Shown: positions 15,800-24,706 of the stretch, in pieces
Numbering within the stretch: the first letter of the stretch is position 1
How the letters are laid out: every line of letters starts with the position of its first letter
NCBI GenBank assembly: GCA_018660465.1
Contig: JABJKH010000042.1
Location: 1 to 45,540 of the forward strand
DNA length: 45,540 nt
From: Rhodospirillaceae bacterium
Lineage (GTDB): Bacteria > Pseudomonadota > Alphaproteobacteria > Rhodospirillales > JABJKH01
Direction: 5' to 3'
Position numbers and translations under genes: made by a program
Notes under the pieces: generated by a model
Databases searched by the model: none
What the model was told of the DNA's origin: nothing
Seen by the model: only the letters and a program-made list of their open reading frames with translations

Positions 15800-16498
15800 T
15801 TAGGCGATATCGAACACTAAGACGTGAGCGTCTTCTCCTGCAGTCAGGGTGAATCCATATTCATCGCTGATAGCAGCTCCGTCTCCCTTGTTCAGGGTTA
15901 CATCGCCAACGGTCACAGTTCCTTCTGCAACTTGCAGCCAAGCATCCCTTCCTTTGGCCAACTCGTGAGATATAGACTTACCCGCGTCTAATCGTGTCGC
16001 ATACAGATCCAGGTCTTGGCTGAGGCTCAGAGAGCCATCTCGCCCCGTCTTTGACGCCACCAGCAATAAGGTGTCGCGTTTGGCGTCTTCGTCAAAGGTC
16101 TTTTCTTCCCAACTAGGTTCCAGATCATTTTGATCGGGCTCGATCCAGATTTGGAAAAAATGGTTCTGGATGTCTTCGGACGGGTTAAATTCGCTGTGCC
16201 GAATGCCTGTGCCGGCGGTCATGCGTTGCACGTCACCGGTTTTAATGGTCGATCCGTTGCCGACGCTGTCTTTGTGCTCCAGCGATCCAGTCAGCATATA
16301 GCTGATGATTTCCATATCCTTGTGGGGATGAGTCGGAAATCCGCAGGTTGCGGCGAATTTGTCCTCGTTAATCACCTTGAGCGACTTGAACCCCATGTAT
16401 TCAGGGTCATAATAATGCGCGAAGGAGAAGCTATGGCGACCGTCCAGCCAATCGATATCGGCCTGTCCACGATCTTCGTCTCTGCGTTTCTTGATCAT
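15800..16498 (-). CDS. Pirin family protein (YhhW-like bicupin)
   Basis: About 232 residues from the ATG at 16498. The frame stays open to a GTG at 16555, but pirins of this class begin with a short strand just before the ERGxAxxxWLD-type segment (here DRGQADIDWLDGRHSFSF), which fits 16498 or 16507. The metal-binding cupin motif HPHKDMEIISYMLTGSLEHKD and TAGTGIRHSEFN follow, with a shorter second cupin at the C terminus. Some relatives have quercetin 2,3-dioxygenase activity; the physiological role is generally unclear. It diverges from the methyltransferase gene, whose start is about 47 bp away, and ends 52 bp from the nitrile hydratase operon start. Confidence 0.85.
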   Translation of the reverse strand: MIKKRRDEDRGQADIDWLDGRHSFSFAHYYDPEYMGFKSLKVINEDKFAATCGFPTHPHKDMEIISYMLTGSLEHKDSVGNGSTIKTGDVQRMTAGTGIRHSEFNPSEDIQNHFFQIWIEPDQNDLEPSWEEKTFDEDAKRDTLLLVASKTGRDGSLSLSQDLDLYATRLDAGKSISHELAKGRDAWLQVAEGTVTVGDVTLNKGDGAAISDEYGFTLTAGEDAHVLVFDIA

Positions 16499-16545
16499 AA
16501 GGGGCATCCCGTCCAAGTTTTTGTTCTTACGGAGGTAGTACTGCA

Positions 16546-17184
16546 ATGGAGCCACGTCAACCGTCCCAAGACGCCGACAATCTAAAGGCGATATCTGACG
16601 GGACGCTAGGTTATTACAACCAAGTCGCCGAACAGTTCTGGCACGGCACCAAAGATCATGATGTCAGCCAGAACCGTCACGCAGTGTTGGAGGCGATTGA
16701 AGGCGACGGGCCGCATACCGTGCTGGATTTCGGTTGTGGCCCAGGTCGAGATTTAATCGCTTTCAAAGAGATGGATCATCGCCCGATTGGCCTGGAAGGG
16801 TCCGTCGAACTGGCGAAACTGGCGCGCAGGCATTCGGACTGCGAAGTGTGGGAACAGAATTTTCTAGAGTTGGACCTTCCAGATAGTCATTTCGATGGGG
16901 TTTTTGCCAATGCATCGTTTTTTCACGTGCCGAGTAGTCAAGCCCCTCGAATTTTGGATGAACTAAAGGCGGCGCTGAAGGCAGGCGGGGTACTTTTTTG
17001 TTCCAATCCCCGGGGTAACGATGACGAAGACTGGCGCGGTGAGCGCTACGGCGTTTTTTATGACGACAGGACTTGGCTCAGCATGGTCGAGGCTGTAGGT
17101 TTTACCCCAATTCAAAAATATTACAGACCAGCAGGATTGCCTCTCGAACAGCAACCCTGGCTTGCTACAGTGTGGCGTAAATAA
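16546..17184 (+). CDS. Class I SAM-dependent methyltransferase
   Basis: 212 residues. The SAM-binding motif I is VLDFGCGPGRDL, at about residues 59-70; an acidic loop LEGS ends strand 2; DGVFANASFFHVPSS is the motif-IV region and LKAGGVLFCS strand 5. This is the methyltransferase-11/25 type of core with no extra domain, so the substrate is unknown. GGAGG at 16531-16535 supports the ATG at 16546. It is followed 14 bp later by the tartrate dehydrogenase-like gene, so it may be the first gene of the 16546-23741 cluster. Probably cytoplasmic. Confidence 0.82.
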   Translation: MEPRQPSQDADNLKAISDGTLGYYNQVAEQFWHGTKDHDVSQNRHAVLEAIEGDGPHTVLDFGCGPGRDLIAFKEMDHRPIGLEGSVELAKLARRHSDCEVWEQNFLELDLPDSHFDGVFANASFFHVPSSQAPRILDELKAALKAGGVLFCSNPRGNDDEDWRGERYGVFYDDRTWLSMVEAVGFTPIQKYYRPAGLPLEQQPWLATVWRK

Positions 17185-17198
17185 GGAATTAGAAAAAT

Positions 17199-18260
17199 AT
17201 GGCGAAGCACAAGATCGCAGTAATTCCCGGCGACGGAATTGGGAATGAAGTGATGCCTGAAGGCATGCGAGTGATGGAAGCCGCAGGTAAGAAATTCGGC
17301 ATTGAGTTCGAATGGGATGAATATGATTGGTCGTGCGAACGCTATGCCAAAAAGGGTGCGATGATGCCCGAAGACGGCTTGAAGCAGATTGAAAAGCACG
17401 ATGCGGTTTATTTGGGTGCCGTTGGATTTCCAGGCGTTCCGGACCATGTTTCGTTGTGGGGGTTGCTGATTCCCATTCGCCGCGAATTTCGCCAATACGT
17501 ATCGCTTCGCCCTGTGAAACTGATTGATGGCATCCCGTGCCCGCTTGTCGGGCGCCAAGCCGGTGACATCGACATGATGGTGGTGCGGGAAAACAATGAA
17601 GGCGAATATTCGTCTATTGGCGGGCGGTTATATGAAGGCACAGACGAAGAAGTTGCCATGCAGCAAACCATCTTCACGCGTAAGGGCACCGATAAAATTC
17701 TAAAATACGCGTTCGATCTGGCGCAAAGTCGGCCGAAGAAGCACCTGACATCAGCGACTAAATCTAACGGAATTATTCACACCATGCCCTATTGGGACGA
17801 ACGGGTGGCGGAAATGGCTAAGAAATACCCGGACGTGAAGGTCGATCAATATCACATCGATATCTTGACCGCGCAGTTCGTGCAGAACCCGGATTGGTTT
17901 GATGTTGTCGTCGGCAGCAACTTGTTTGGCGATATTCTGTCTGATCTGGGCCCTGCCGTAACCGGCACCATCGCCATAGCACCCTCGGCAAACATGAATC
18001 CGGAGAAAGATTATCCATCGATGTTTGAGCCGGTGCACGGTTCTGCCCCTGATATTGCAGGCCGCAACATTTCCAACCCCATCGGCATGATCTGGTGTGG
18101 TGCACAGATGCTGGAACACCTTGGCTACAAGGAAGCGGGCGATGCTGTTCTGGATGCCATCGAACGGGTGATTAAAGAAAGCCCAGTGAAGACCCGTGAT
18201 ATGGGTGGCCAAGCCTCCACGGCAGAAATGGGTAAAGAAATTATGGATGCGTTAAGTTAG
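17199..18260 (+). CDS. Tartrate dehydrogenase / D-malate dehydrogenase-like beta-decarboxylating dehydrogenase
   Basis: 353 residues of the isocitrate/isopropylmalate dehydrogenase superfamily. The opening IPGDGIGNEV, the DILTAQFVQNPDWFDVVV metal-site strand and EPVHGSAPDIAG are shared by the superfamily. The substrate-site segment VPDHVSLWGLLIPIRREF is the form seen in tartrate dehydrogenase/decarboxylase and D-malate dehydrogenase, rather than in LeuB. Expected reaction: NAD-dependent oxidation of a 2-hydroxydicarboxylate with optional decarboxylation, giving for example oxaloglycolate or pyruvate. It precedes the acyl-CoA carboxylase gene by 20 bp. The real substrate in this cluster could be another C4-C5 hydroxy acid. 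Confidence 0.85.
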   Translation: MAKHKIAVIPGDGIGNEVMPEGMRVMEAAGKKFGIEFEWDEYDWSCERYAKKGAMMPEDGLKQIEKHDAVYLGAVGFPGVPDHVSLWGLLIPIRREFRQYVSLRPVKLIDGIPCPLVGRQAGDIDMMVVRENNEGEYSSIGGRLYEGTDEEVAMQQTIFTRKGTDKILKYAFDLAQSRPKKHLTSATKSNGIIHTMPYWDERVAEMAKKYPDVKVDQYHIDILTAQFVQNPDWFDVVVGSNLFGDILSDLGPAVTGTIAIAPSANMNPEKDYPSMFEPVHGSAPDIAGRNISNPIGMIWCGAQMLEHLGYKEAGDAVLDAIERVIKESPVKTRDMGGQASTAEMGKEIMDALS

Positions 18261-18280
18261 GCCAAAATTAGGAGAGTGCC

Positions 18281-19828
18281 TTGAGCGAAGAAAAAACCGA
18301 TCTCGAGAATCGTCTCGAAGAATATGAAGTCCATCTGGAAAAAGCCCTCGGCATGGGCGGGCCAGCGAAACTTGCTAAGCGTAAGGAGCAAGGTCAACTC
18401 AATGCCCGCGAACGCATTGATTGCTTGGTAGATGACGGCAGCTTCGTCGAATCAGGGTTGTTCGGAACATCCTCCTTTGCCAAGGATGCTGACAACACGC
18501 CCGGCGATGGCAAACTTGTAGGCTACGCGCAGTTGGACGGGCGCGATGTTGGGGTCGTGGTTAATGACTTCACTGTCAAAGGCGCATCTACCAGCGCGAC
18601 AAATTCGAAAAAGGTCGGTTGGATCAGACGTACGGGGACAGAGCGCGGTCTGCCTGTGATCTTCATTGGAGAATCCACAGGCGCACGGTTGCCGGACGCG
18701 ATGGGCTCCAAAGGCATGGGAACTATGCTGGGCAATGACATACATCAGTTTCAGCGCACCCGGGTGACGCCCTGGGCGGCGGCGGCATTGGGAAATTCGT
18801 TCGGCTCGTCGGCTTGGCTTGCGTGTTGTTCGGACTTTGTTGTTATGCGCAAAGGTTCGATCATGGCCGTCTCCAGCCCGAAATTGGTCTCCGAAGCCTT
18901 GAAGCGGGATGTTGATTTGGAAGAACTCGGCGGGTGGAAATTGCATGCGGAGACAACAGGTTTGATCGACCGGGCCGTAGATACGGATGAAGAGGCGATG
19001 GAGGAAATACGGAAATTCCTGAGTTATCTGCCAAGCCACCATAAAGAAGCTCCGCCGGAAGTTGCTGTGACTGCTGGTTCCGGTGAGGACATGGCTGACA
19101 TTGGCGATGTTCTCCCAACCAGACGAACTCAGGTCTATGACGTTAAAAAAATTCTTCAGAAGGTCGTCGATAAGGACAGCTTTTTTGAATTGAAAGCCCG
19201 CTATGGAAAACCGGCGGTGACGGCCTTCGCACGAATGGATGGAAAAAGCGTTGGGATCATTGCCAACAATCCGAAGTTCAAGGGTGGGTCCATGGACATC
19301 AACGCGATTAAGAAAATGATCAGCTTCACGGTGATGTGCGATTCGTTCAACATTCCCATTGTAAAGTTTGTGGATACCCCTGGCTTTATGATTGGCTTGG
19401 ATGCGGAACGCGAAGGGGCGCCAGGTAAGATCATGAACTTTATGAATGCGACAACGTTGATTACGGTGCCGACCATAACAGTGATTTTACGAAAAAGTTA
19501 CGGTCGTGCCTATGTCACCATGGGCGGTGGAAGGCATTCGGACGACATTTGCGCGTGGCCCACAGCCGAAGTCAGTTTCATGGACCCGGTGGCAGCGACC
19601 AAGATCGTGCACAATAAAAAACCGGGAGATGACGGCTTCGAAGAAGCACTGGCACAAATCAATCAGGACAACGATGTTTGGGGTCTGGCATCGGTCTATT
19701 CGGTACAATCTGTCATTAAGCCTGAACAAACCCGAGACCATTTGATCCGCATGCTTGATGTTCATCGCCTGCGTCTTACCAACGGGGTCGGGGAGCACAT
19801 GATGCGCACTTGGCCCACCAGCTACTGA
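18281..19828 (+). CDS. Acyl-CoA carboxylase carboxyltransferase (beta) subunit
   Basis: 515 residues. Start is a TTG at 18281 with AGGAG 6 bp upstream; the nearby GTG runs into a stop at once, so TTG is favoured. The N-terminal half has FGTSSFAKDA, GxSTGARLPDAMGSKGMG and the oxyanion GNSFGSSAW. The C-terminal half has KSVGIIANNPKFKGG, VDTPGFMIG and RKSYGRAYVTMGG. This is the biotin-dependent carboxyltransferase fold of propionyl-, methylcrotonyl- or geranyl-CoA carboxylase. No matching biotin carboxylase/biotin-carrier alpha subunit is in the window; pyruvate carboxylase at 27032 is a complete separate enzyme. The partner must be elsewhere, or this protein works as a decarboxylase-like enzyme. 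Confidence 0.87.
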   Translation: MSEEKTDLENRLEEYEVHLEKALGMGGPAKLAKRKEQGQLNARERIDCLVDDGSFVESGLFGTSSFAKDADNTPGDGKLVGYAQLDGRDVGVVVNDFTVKGASTSATNSKKVGWIRRTGTERGLPVIFIGESTGARLPDAMGSKGMGTMLGNDIHQFQRTRVTPWAAAALGNSFGSSAWLACCSDFVVMRKGSIMAVSSPKLVSEALKRDVDLEELGGWKLHAETTGLIDRAVDTDEEAMEEIRKFLSYLPSHHKEAPPEVAVTAGSGEDMADIGDVLPTRRTQVYDVKKILQKVVDKDSFFELKARYGKPAVTAFARMDGKSVGIIANNPKFKGGSMDINAIKKMISFTVMCDSFNIPIVKFVDTPGFMIGLDAEREGAPGKIMNFMNATTLITVPTITVILRKSYGRAYVTMGGGRHSDDICAWPTAEVSFMDPVAATKIVHNKKPGDDGFEEALAQINQDNDVWGLASVYSVQSVIKPEQTRDHLIRMLDVHRLRLTNGVGEHMMRTWPTSY

Positions 19829-19839
19829 GATTTTATTCC

Positions 19840-21993
19840 ATGGATGCAGCTAAACTAATTCGAAAAGCCTTGGACGGATCGCGCGCGTCGTTGGACGAGC
19901 AGGCGGGCAAGCAGGTTTTGTCAGGCGCCGGAATTTCAGTTCCTAAATCCATTGTGGTAACGGGACCTATGGAACTGCCGGCGGCTATAGAAGGCCTATC
20001 CGCCCCCTTCGTTGTAAAAGTCATGTCGGCAGAAATTCTTCACAAAAGCGATGCCGGTGGTGTGGCCATTAATCTTAAATCTGCGGAAGAGGTCGCTGCG
20101 GCGGTTGCCGCCATGGCGACGTCGCCGAAAATTAAGTCAGCGAAAGTTGACGGCTATCTGATCGAAGAAATGGCGCCAGCGGGCCAAGAAGTCGTCATCG
20201 GCGGTCTCCGCGATCCCAACTTTGGGCCGATGGTCATGGTTGGGCTTGGCGGGATTTTTGTTGAAGTTCTCAAGGACGTCAGTTTCCGGGTATGCCCTAT
20301 CACCGAAGGTGACGCACGGCGGATGCTGGATGAGTTAAAGGGCGGTGCTTTGTTGGATGGTGCGCGCGGCCAAGCGCCAGCATCCCGTGATGCCATCGTG
20401 GATGTGCTGATAAAACTCGGCGGCGCAGATGGGATTCTAATGACCCATGCCGATACGGTGGCTGAGGTTGATATTAACCCCTTGATCGTTTCCGAAACTG
20501 CAGCAGTCGCAGCAGATGCGCGGTTTATCTTGGCGGAAAGAGAGGGCGAAACAGAGTGGGACGCGGCACCCAATCTTGATCCCCTGTTCATGCCGAAGAC
20601 CATTGCGGTTGCGGGGGCATCTGCGACATCTCTTAGTATGGGAAATACCTTCCTGCGCCGACTCAAAGAGTTTGGCTATAAGGGTACGGTCTATCCGATC
20701 CATCCCAAGGCGGATGAAATCGATGGAATGAAGGCTTACTCATCCTTCGCTGACACGCCGGAGCCAATTGATTACGCTTATGTAACGATTGCAGCCAACA
20801 GAGTTCCCGCCATGTTGGCGGGGGCAAAGGGGCGGGTAAAGTTCGCTCAAGTTTTATCCAGTGGCTTTGCCGAGGTACCTGAAGGGGTCGCTTTGCAAGA
20901 TGAGCTCGTTGCGGCTGCAAAAGAAGGTGGTTCGCGCTTGATCGGCCCTAACTGCTTGGGGACCTATTCGCCTCGCGGCGGTGTTACGTTCCCCGAGCGG
21001 GCGACGAACGAACCTGGCGTTGTCGGTGTGATTTCCCAAAGTGGTGGACTGGCGACAGACATTGTTCGGCTGGGTCAACGTCGCGGCTTGCGGTTCAGCG
21101 GGTTGGTTACGGTTGGTAACTGTGCTGATCTAAATGAAGCAGATGTTCTTGAATATTATTTGAGCGATCCGGAAACTCGCGTCATTGGGCTTTATCTTGA
21201 AGACGACAAAAATGCCCGCCGGATATTTGAATTGCTCAGCCAGAACGCTTCGAAAAAACCAGTCGTGCTACTGAAAGGCGGACGCACCCAGCAGGGCAGG
21301 GCGGCGGCGGCCTCACACACAGGATCGTTGGCCGGTGGCGATGAAGGCTGGGTTGCACTTTCAAAACAGACGGGAGCGGTATTGGTTGAAAGTCTTGGAT
21401 CATTCCTGGATGTATTGTTGGCGTTTCAGTTCCTCGCGCCCAATAAATCCCGCCCGACGAAGCGCATTGCTTTGTTTGGCAATGGCGGTGGGACCAGCGT
21501 GCTGGCAACCGATAGTTTTGCAAGGCTGGGGCTGGATGTTGCCCGCTTCGAAGACAAAACCCGCCAAGCATTAGAGGCGCTTAAGCTGCCACCAGGGACC
21601 AGTGTCGCCAATCCCATCGACGCACCGGTTGGGACTTTACAGACAGAAGAAGGTCGGATCGCCGAGAAAATTCTCGATGGAGTCTATGCTCACAGCGCGC
21701 CGGATGCTTTTGTCATGCATCTAAATTTGACCGCGTTTACGGGGCGGGGTGCACCAGGGGATACGCTTAATAATCTCGTGAATGCGGCGCTCAGAATTCA
21801 AGAAAAATACCCCGGCCAAGCGCATTTCGTGTTGGTACTTCGAAGCGATGGCGAAGAAGATACCGAAGCCCTGAAACGCGAATTTGAAACCAAGGCGGCG
21901 CAAGTTAATATGCCTGTCTACGGTGAATTGATCGAAGCGGCGGGTGCCTTGGCGGCTGTTAGTCATGTCGAGAGGTTTATGCATGGAAGTTGA
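19840..21993 (+). CDS. Acetate-CoA ligase family protein (NDP-forming acyl-CoA synthetase)
   Basis: 717 residues from the ATG at 19840; a TTG at 19810 lies inside the previous gene and is less likely. The ATP-grasp domain comes first (about 1-225; LIEEMAPAGQEVVIGG, FGPMVMVGLGGIFVE). A CoA-binding Rossmann domain (about 240-370; IAVAGAS) and a succinyl-CoA-synthetase-like domain follow. The phosphohistidine motif SHTGSLAGGD has His493. The enzyme interconverts an acid plus CoA plus NTP with an acyl-CoA plus NDP and phosphate. The domain order is a permuted version of the archaeal ACD enzymes and is common in bacteria. Its stop overlaps the next gene by 11 bp. The acyl group is not evident. Confidence 0.88.
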   Translation: MDAAKLIRKALDGSRASLDEQAGKQVLSGAGISVPKSIVVTGPMELPAAIEGLSAPFVVKVMSAEILHKSDAGGVAINLKSAEEVAAAVAAMATSPKIKSAKVDGYLIEEMAPAGQEVVIGGLRDPNFGPMVMVGLGGIFVEVLKDVSFRVCPITEGDARRMLDELKGGALLDGARGQAPASRDAIVDVLIKLGGADGILMTHADTVAEVDINPLIVSETAAVAADARFILAEREGETEWDAAPNLDPLFMPKTIAVAGASATSLSMGNTFLRRLKEFGYKGTVYPIHPKADEIDGMKAYSSFADTPEPIDYAYVTIAANRVPAMLAGAKGRVKFAQVLSSGFAEVPEGVALQDELVAAAKEGGSRLIGPNCLGTYSPRGGVTFPERATNEPGVVGVISQSGGLATDIVRLGQRRGLRFSGLVTVGNCADLNEADVLEYYLSDPETRVIGLYLEDDKNARRIFELLSQNASKKPVVLLKGGRTQQGRAAAASHTGSLAGGDEGWVALSKQTGAVLVESLGSFLDVLLAFQFLAPNKSRPTKRIALFGNGGGTSVLATDSFARLGLDVARFEDKTRQALEALKLPPGTSVANPIDAPVGTLQTEEGRIAEKILDGVYAHSAPDAFVMHLNLTAFTGRGAPGDTLNNLVNAALRIQEKYPGQAHFVLVLRSDGEEDTEALKREFETKAAQVNMPVYGELIEAAGALAAVSHVERFMHGS

Positions 21994-22849
21994 TCTTGAT
22001 CACCTGCGGCAATGGATTGGAAAAACCGAAGAACGTTTCGACCAAGTGACCGTGTCGCCACTGGCTAGAATGTCGGCGACTTTGGACCGGGACGATCCGC
22101 GCCCCGCGTCCGGTGATGCAGTGCCATTGTTGTGGCATTGGCTCTATTTCCTGCCGGAAGAAAAACGATCTGAATTGAAAGAAGACGGGCATGGAAAATT
22201 AGGCGGATTCTTGCCACCGATTCCCTTGCCGCGCCGCATGTGGGCAGGCAGTCGATTGGATCATATCAAGCCACTTCGGGTTGGTGAAAACATCCGACGG
22301 GTCTCAGAGGTCAAAGATGTGACCTATAAAGAAGGCCGTAGCGGCAAGTTGGTGTTTGTCTTGGTTTATCACGATGTCTTTGGTGAAGACGGCCTCGCCA
22401 TTCACGAAGAACACGACATCGTCTACCGGGAGATGCCGGCGCCGGGCACACCGTCTGTTACTGATCCAGCAACGCGCCCAGCACCCAGTGAGGCCCAATG
22501 GACATGGACGATTGATCCCGATATCGCCTTATTGTTCAGGTACTCAGCCTTAATCTTTTATGCCCACCGCATTCATTACGATCATGCTTTCACGACAGAG
22601 GTTGAGGGCTATCCGGGCCTAATCGTGCATGGACCTTTGCTGGCAACCTTGATGCTGGAGCTTTGCCGACGAGAAATGCCGGAGGCGCAGTTCTCAAGGT
22701 TTGAGTTCCGCGCGCAGTCTCCCATATTCATGGATCATCCATTTGTTGTCGCGGGCGCCCCTTCAGATGATGGAAAAACGGCGACGGTTTGGGTAACTGA
22801 CCCTGACGGTGGAACTGCCATGCGCGGCGAAACAACTATCGCGTCTTAG
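21983..22849 (+). CDS. MaoC/FAS1-like hotdog dehydratase (mesaconyl-C4-CoA hydratase-like)
   Basis: 288 residues from the ATG at 21983, supported by GAGAGG 8 bp upstream; longer starts at 21944 or 21965 lie deeper in the preceding gene. It has an N-terminal FAS1-like dehydratase hotdog domain (about 1-140, including LPPIPLPRRMWAGSRL). The C-terminal hotdog carries RIHYDHAFTTEVEGYPGLIVHGPLLA, the Asp/His hydratase-2 pattern. This two-domain layout matches mesaconyl-C4-CoA hydratase and the mitochondrial HTD2 type. A role hydrating mesaconyl- or itaconyl-CoA to citramalyl-CoA would suit the CoA-ligase and CoA-transferase genes (inference). The 11-bp overlap with the synthetase gene implies coupled translation. 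Confidence 0.82.
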   Translation: MEVDLDHLRQWIGKTEERFDQVTVSPLARMSATLDRDDPRPASGDAVPLLWHWLYFLPEEKRSELKEDGHGKLGGFLPPIPLPRRMWAGSRLDHIKPLRVGENIRRVSEVKDVTYKEGRSGKLVFVLVYHDVFGEDGLAIHEEHDIVYREMPAPGTPSVTDPATRPAPSEAQWTWTIDPDIALLFRYSALIFYAHRIHYDHAFTTEVEGYPGLIVHGPLLATLMLELCRREMPEAQFSRFEFRAQSPIFMDHPFVVAGAPSDDGKTATVWVTDPDGGTAMRGETTIAS

Positions 22850-22937
22850 CGATAATAGGCGATCCTTGACCCGCAAAAATGCACCGTTATGATGACAGGT
22901 GAACCGACTGTTCGGTGTTAATATAAGGAAATAACGC

Positions 22938-23741
22938 ATGCCTTTCCACCGTTTCGAAGATTACGACAAACATTATCTGACGCCTGATCTCTCGACGGGG
23001 CTCGCCCCGGTGATTGAGGGCACGTACATGTATTATTGCATGATCAGCAAGGAAGCAGGGACGGGGTCTGAACTCCATTATCATCCCAACGAATTGCTGA
23101 TATTCCCGGTCAGTGGAAAGCTCAATGCGCTGGTCGGTAAAGATCGGCGGGTGGTAGAACCTGGGATGTTTGTTCATGTGCCGGCTTTTGCGCGCCATTC
23201 CATGAAGGCGACTGAAGAAGGCCCGGTGCATTATCTTTATATCAAGGACCAGACTTGGACCGTGGTTGGCCTAGCCGAAGATGAGGCAGTGCCAGACCAA
23301 GCGATGTCCGTTGATGAGATCAATAAAGTTCACGATTCCGGCGAAGGGCGAACCCGAGCAGAAGGTGAGTCTCAAGTCATCATTGAAGGGCTGAATAATT
23401 CATTCTATCCAATTCTAAATTCGTTTGGTGATGCGCCGGTTTCAGGGCGTCGGACGATCAGGGTAGAAGGCGAACGCTTGGCCTTTACATTTACCGAGGT
23501 GCCGCCGGGCGACAGTGACGAATTGGTCGACAACCCGCACGAAGAATTCACCTATATGCTGACAGGACGGATGTCTGCAGAGGTCAATGGCGAAAGCAAG
23601 GAACTTGGCCCCGGTGATATTGTCGAAGTTCCACGCGGCGGAGCGAGCCGCCTTGTTGCCGGCAACGAAGCACCGGTCCGACATGTGACGATTAGTTCCA
23701 TGCCGTTCTTGGAAAATGCAATCGATAATAAAAATGGGTGA
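22938..23741 (+). CDS. Bicupin domain protein
   Basis: 267 residues with two cupin barrels. The first has HYHPNELLIFPVSGKL and HVPAFARHSMKA, giving His ligands and a Glu. The second has NPHEEFTYMLTGRMSAEV and GDIVEVPRGGASR, with the second-motif histidine less clear. Bicupins include dioxygenases such as gentisate dioxygenase, decarboxylases and isomerases, so function is open. AAGGAA precedes the start, 88 bp after the hydratase gene. It closes the plus-strand acyl-CoA cluster and is followed by a 31-bp palindrome. No signal peptide. Confidence 0.78.
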   Translation: MPFHRFEDYDKHYLTPDLSTGLAPVIEGTYMYYCMISKEAGTGSELHYHPNELLIFPVSGKLNALVGKDRRVVEPGMFVHVPAFARHSMKATEEGPVHYLYIKDQTWTVVGLAEDEAVPDQAMSVDEINKVHDSGEGRTRAEGESQVIIEGLNNSFYPILNSFGDAPVSGRRTIRVEGERLAFTFTEVPPGDSDELVDNPHEEFTYMLTGRMSAEVNGESKELGPGDIVEVPRGGASRLVAGNEAPVRHVTISSMPFLENAIDNKNG

Positions 23742-23758
23742 GTGACTCTTGGTATTGG

Positions 23759-23789
23759 GAGCAGCGATTTTAGGTATTAATCGCTGCTC
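23759..23789. terminator. 31-bp palindrome between convergent genes, possible bidirectional terminator
   Basis: GAGCAGCGATT and AATCGCTGCTC form perfect 11-bp arms around a 9-base loop. The right arm covers the last codons and part of the stop codon of the GGDEF gene. No U-tract follows on either strand, so it is not a classical intrinsic terminator. It may stop read-through or protect both message ends. Confidence 0.5.
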
Positions 23790-24700
23790 ACTCGATATCC
23801 ACCGCCCGATTTCTTTGCTTCGTACATGGCCGCGTCTGCGGCGAAGTGGAGTGATTTCCCATCCTTGCCGTGATCGGGATAAACTGCGAACCCAATGCTA
23901 ATGCCAGTGTTTAAAGTTTGCCCCTCATAGACAATCGGCTGCGACACCGCTTCCAAAACTTTTTCGGCTAAAACCTCGCCGCCGGGAATGCTGACATTTG
24001 TGTGCATGATGACAGCAAATTCATCGCCGCCAATTCGTGCAACGGTATCAGAATGGCGCATTACCTGAAGCAGGCGCTGGGCAATCTCACGCAGCACATA
24101 ATCGCCAGCCTGATGGCCGTATTGGTCGTTTACCTGTTTGAACTTATCCAGGTCAAAACAGAATAAGCCAACTTTTTCATCCAACCTTTCGGCACGAATT
24201 AATGCCTGGTTGAGCCGATCTTCGAAGACATAGCGATTGGCAATCCGGGTTAGGGAATCTTCCAAGGCCATCTCTTCAAGCCGACGTCGGGCCTCGCGGA
24301 GCTCCTTTTCAAGCACCTTTTTCTCCAACGCGTAATGCACCGAGCGTCGAATTTGTTCTTGGGTGATTTCACCTTTAACTAAGTAATCTATGGCACCCCG
24401 TTTCATCGCTTCAACGGCAACGTTCTCGTTGCCTTGACCGGTAAGCATAATGACGGCTGTCTCGGCTAAGTAAACGTCACTATGCGCCGCATCGGACAAG
24501 AATTCCAAGCCGTCGGTGTCCGGTAAGTTGTAATCGAGCAAAATACAATCGGGAACCTCGATCTCGCAGGCCTCTAACGCCGCGTCTCCAGAATCAGCGA
24601 AAATGAATTTGTATTCGGTTTCTTCGTCAGTCTCTAAGAACCGGTGGTAGGTTTCTTGATCTTCTGGGCTGTCGTCGATGATGAGAATGCGAACGGTCAT
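23777..24700 (-). CDS. Receiver-GGDEF response regulator (diguanylate cyclase)
   Basis: 307 residues. The receiver domain spans 1-125 with acidic DD at 9-10, phospho-acceptor Asp56 (CILLDYNLP) and the conserved Lys in YLVKG. A helical linker precedes the GGDEF domain (about 145-305) with an intact RIGGDEFAVI active site. The inhibitory I-site RxxD is present as RHSD, five residues before GGDEF. It should make cyclic di-GMP when phosphorylated and be product-inhibited. It lies 6 bp after a single-domain receiver and shares an operon with the sensor kinase, which is its likely phosphodonor. Confidence 0.92.
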   Translation of the reverse strand: MTVRILIIDDSPEDQETYHRFLETDEETEYKFIFADSGDAALEACEIEVPDCILLDYNLPDTDGLEFLSDAAHSDVYLAETAVIMLTGQGNENVAVEAMKRGAIDYLVKGEITQEQIRRSVHYALEKKVLEKELREARRRLEEMALEDSLTRIANRYVFEDRLNQALIRAERLDEKVGLFCFDLDKFKQVNDQYGHQAGDYVLREIAQRLLQVMRHSDTVARIGGDEFAVIMHTNVSIPGGEVLAEKVLEAVSQPIVYEGQTLNTGISIGFAVYPDHGKDGKSLHFAADAAMYEAKKSGGGYRVSSD

Positions 24701-24706
24701 AGCGGA

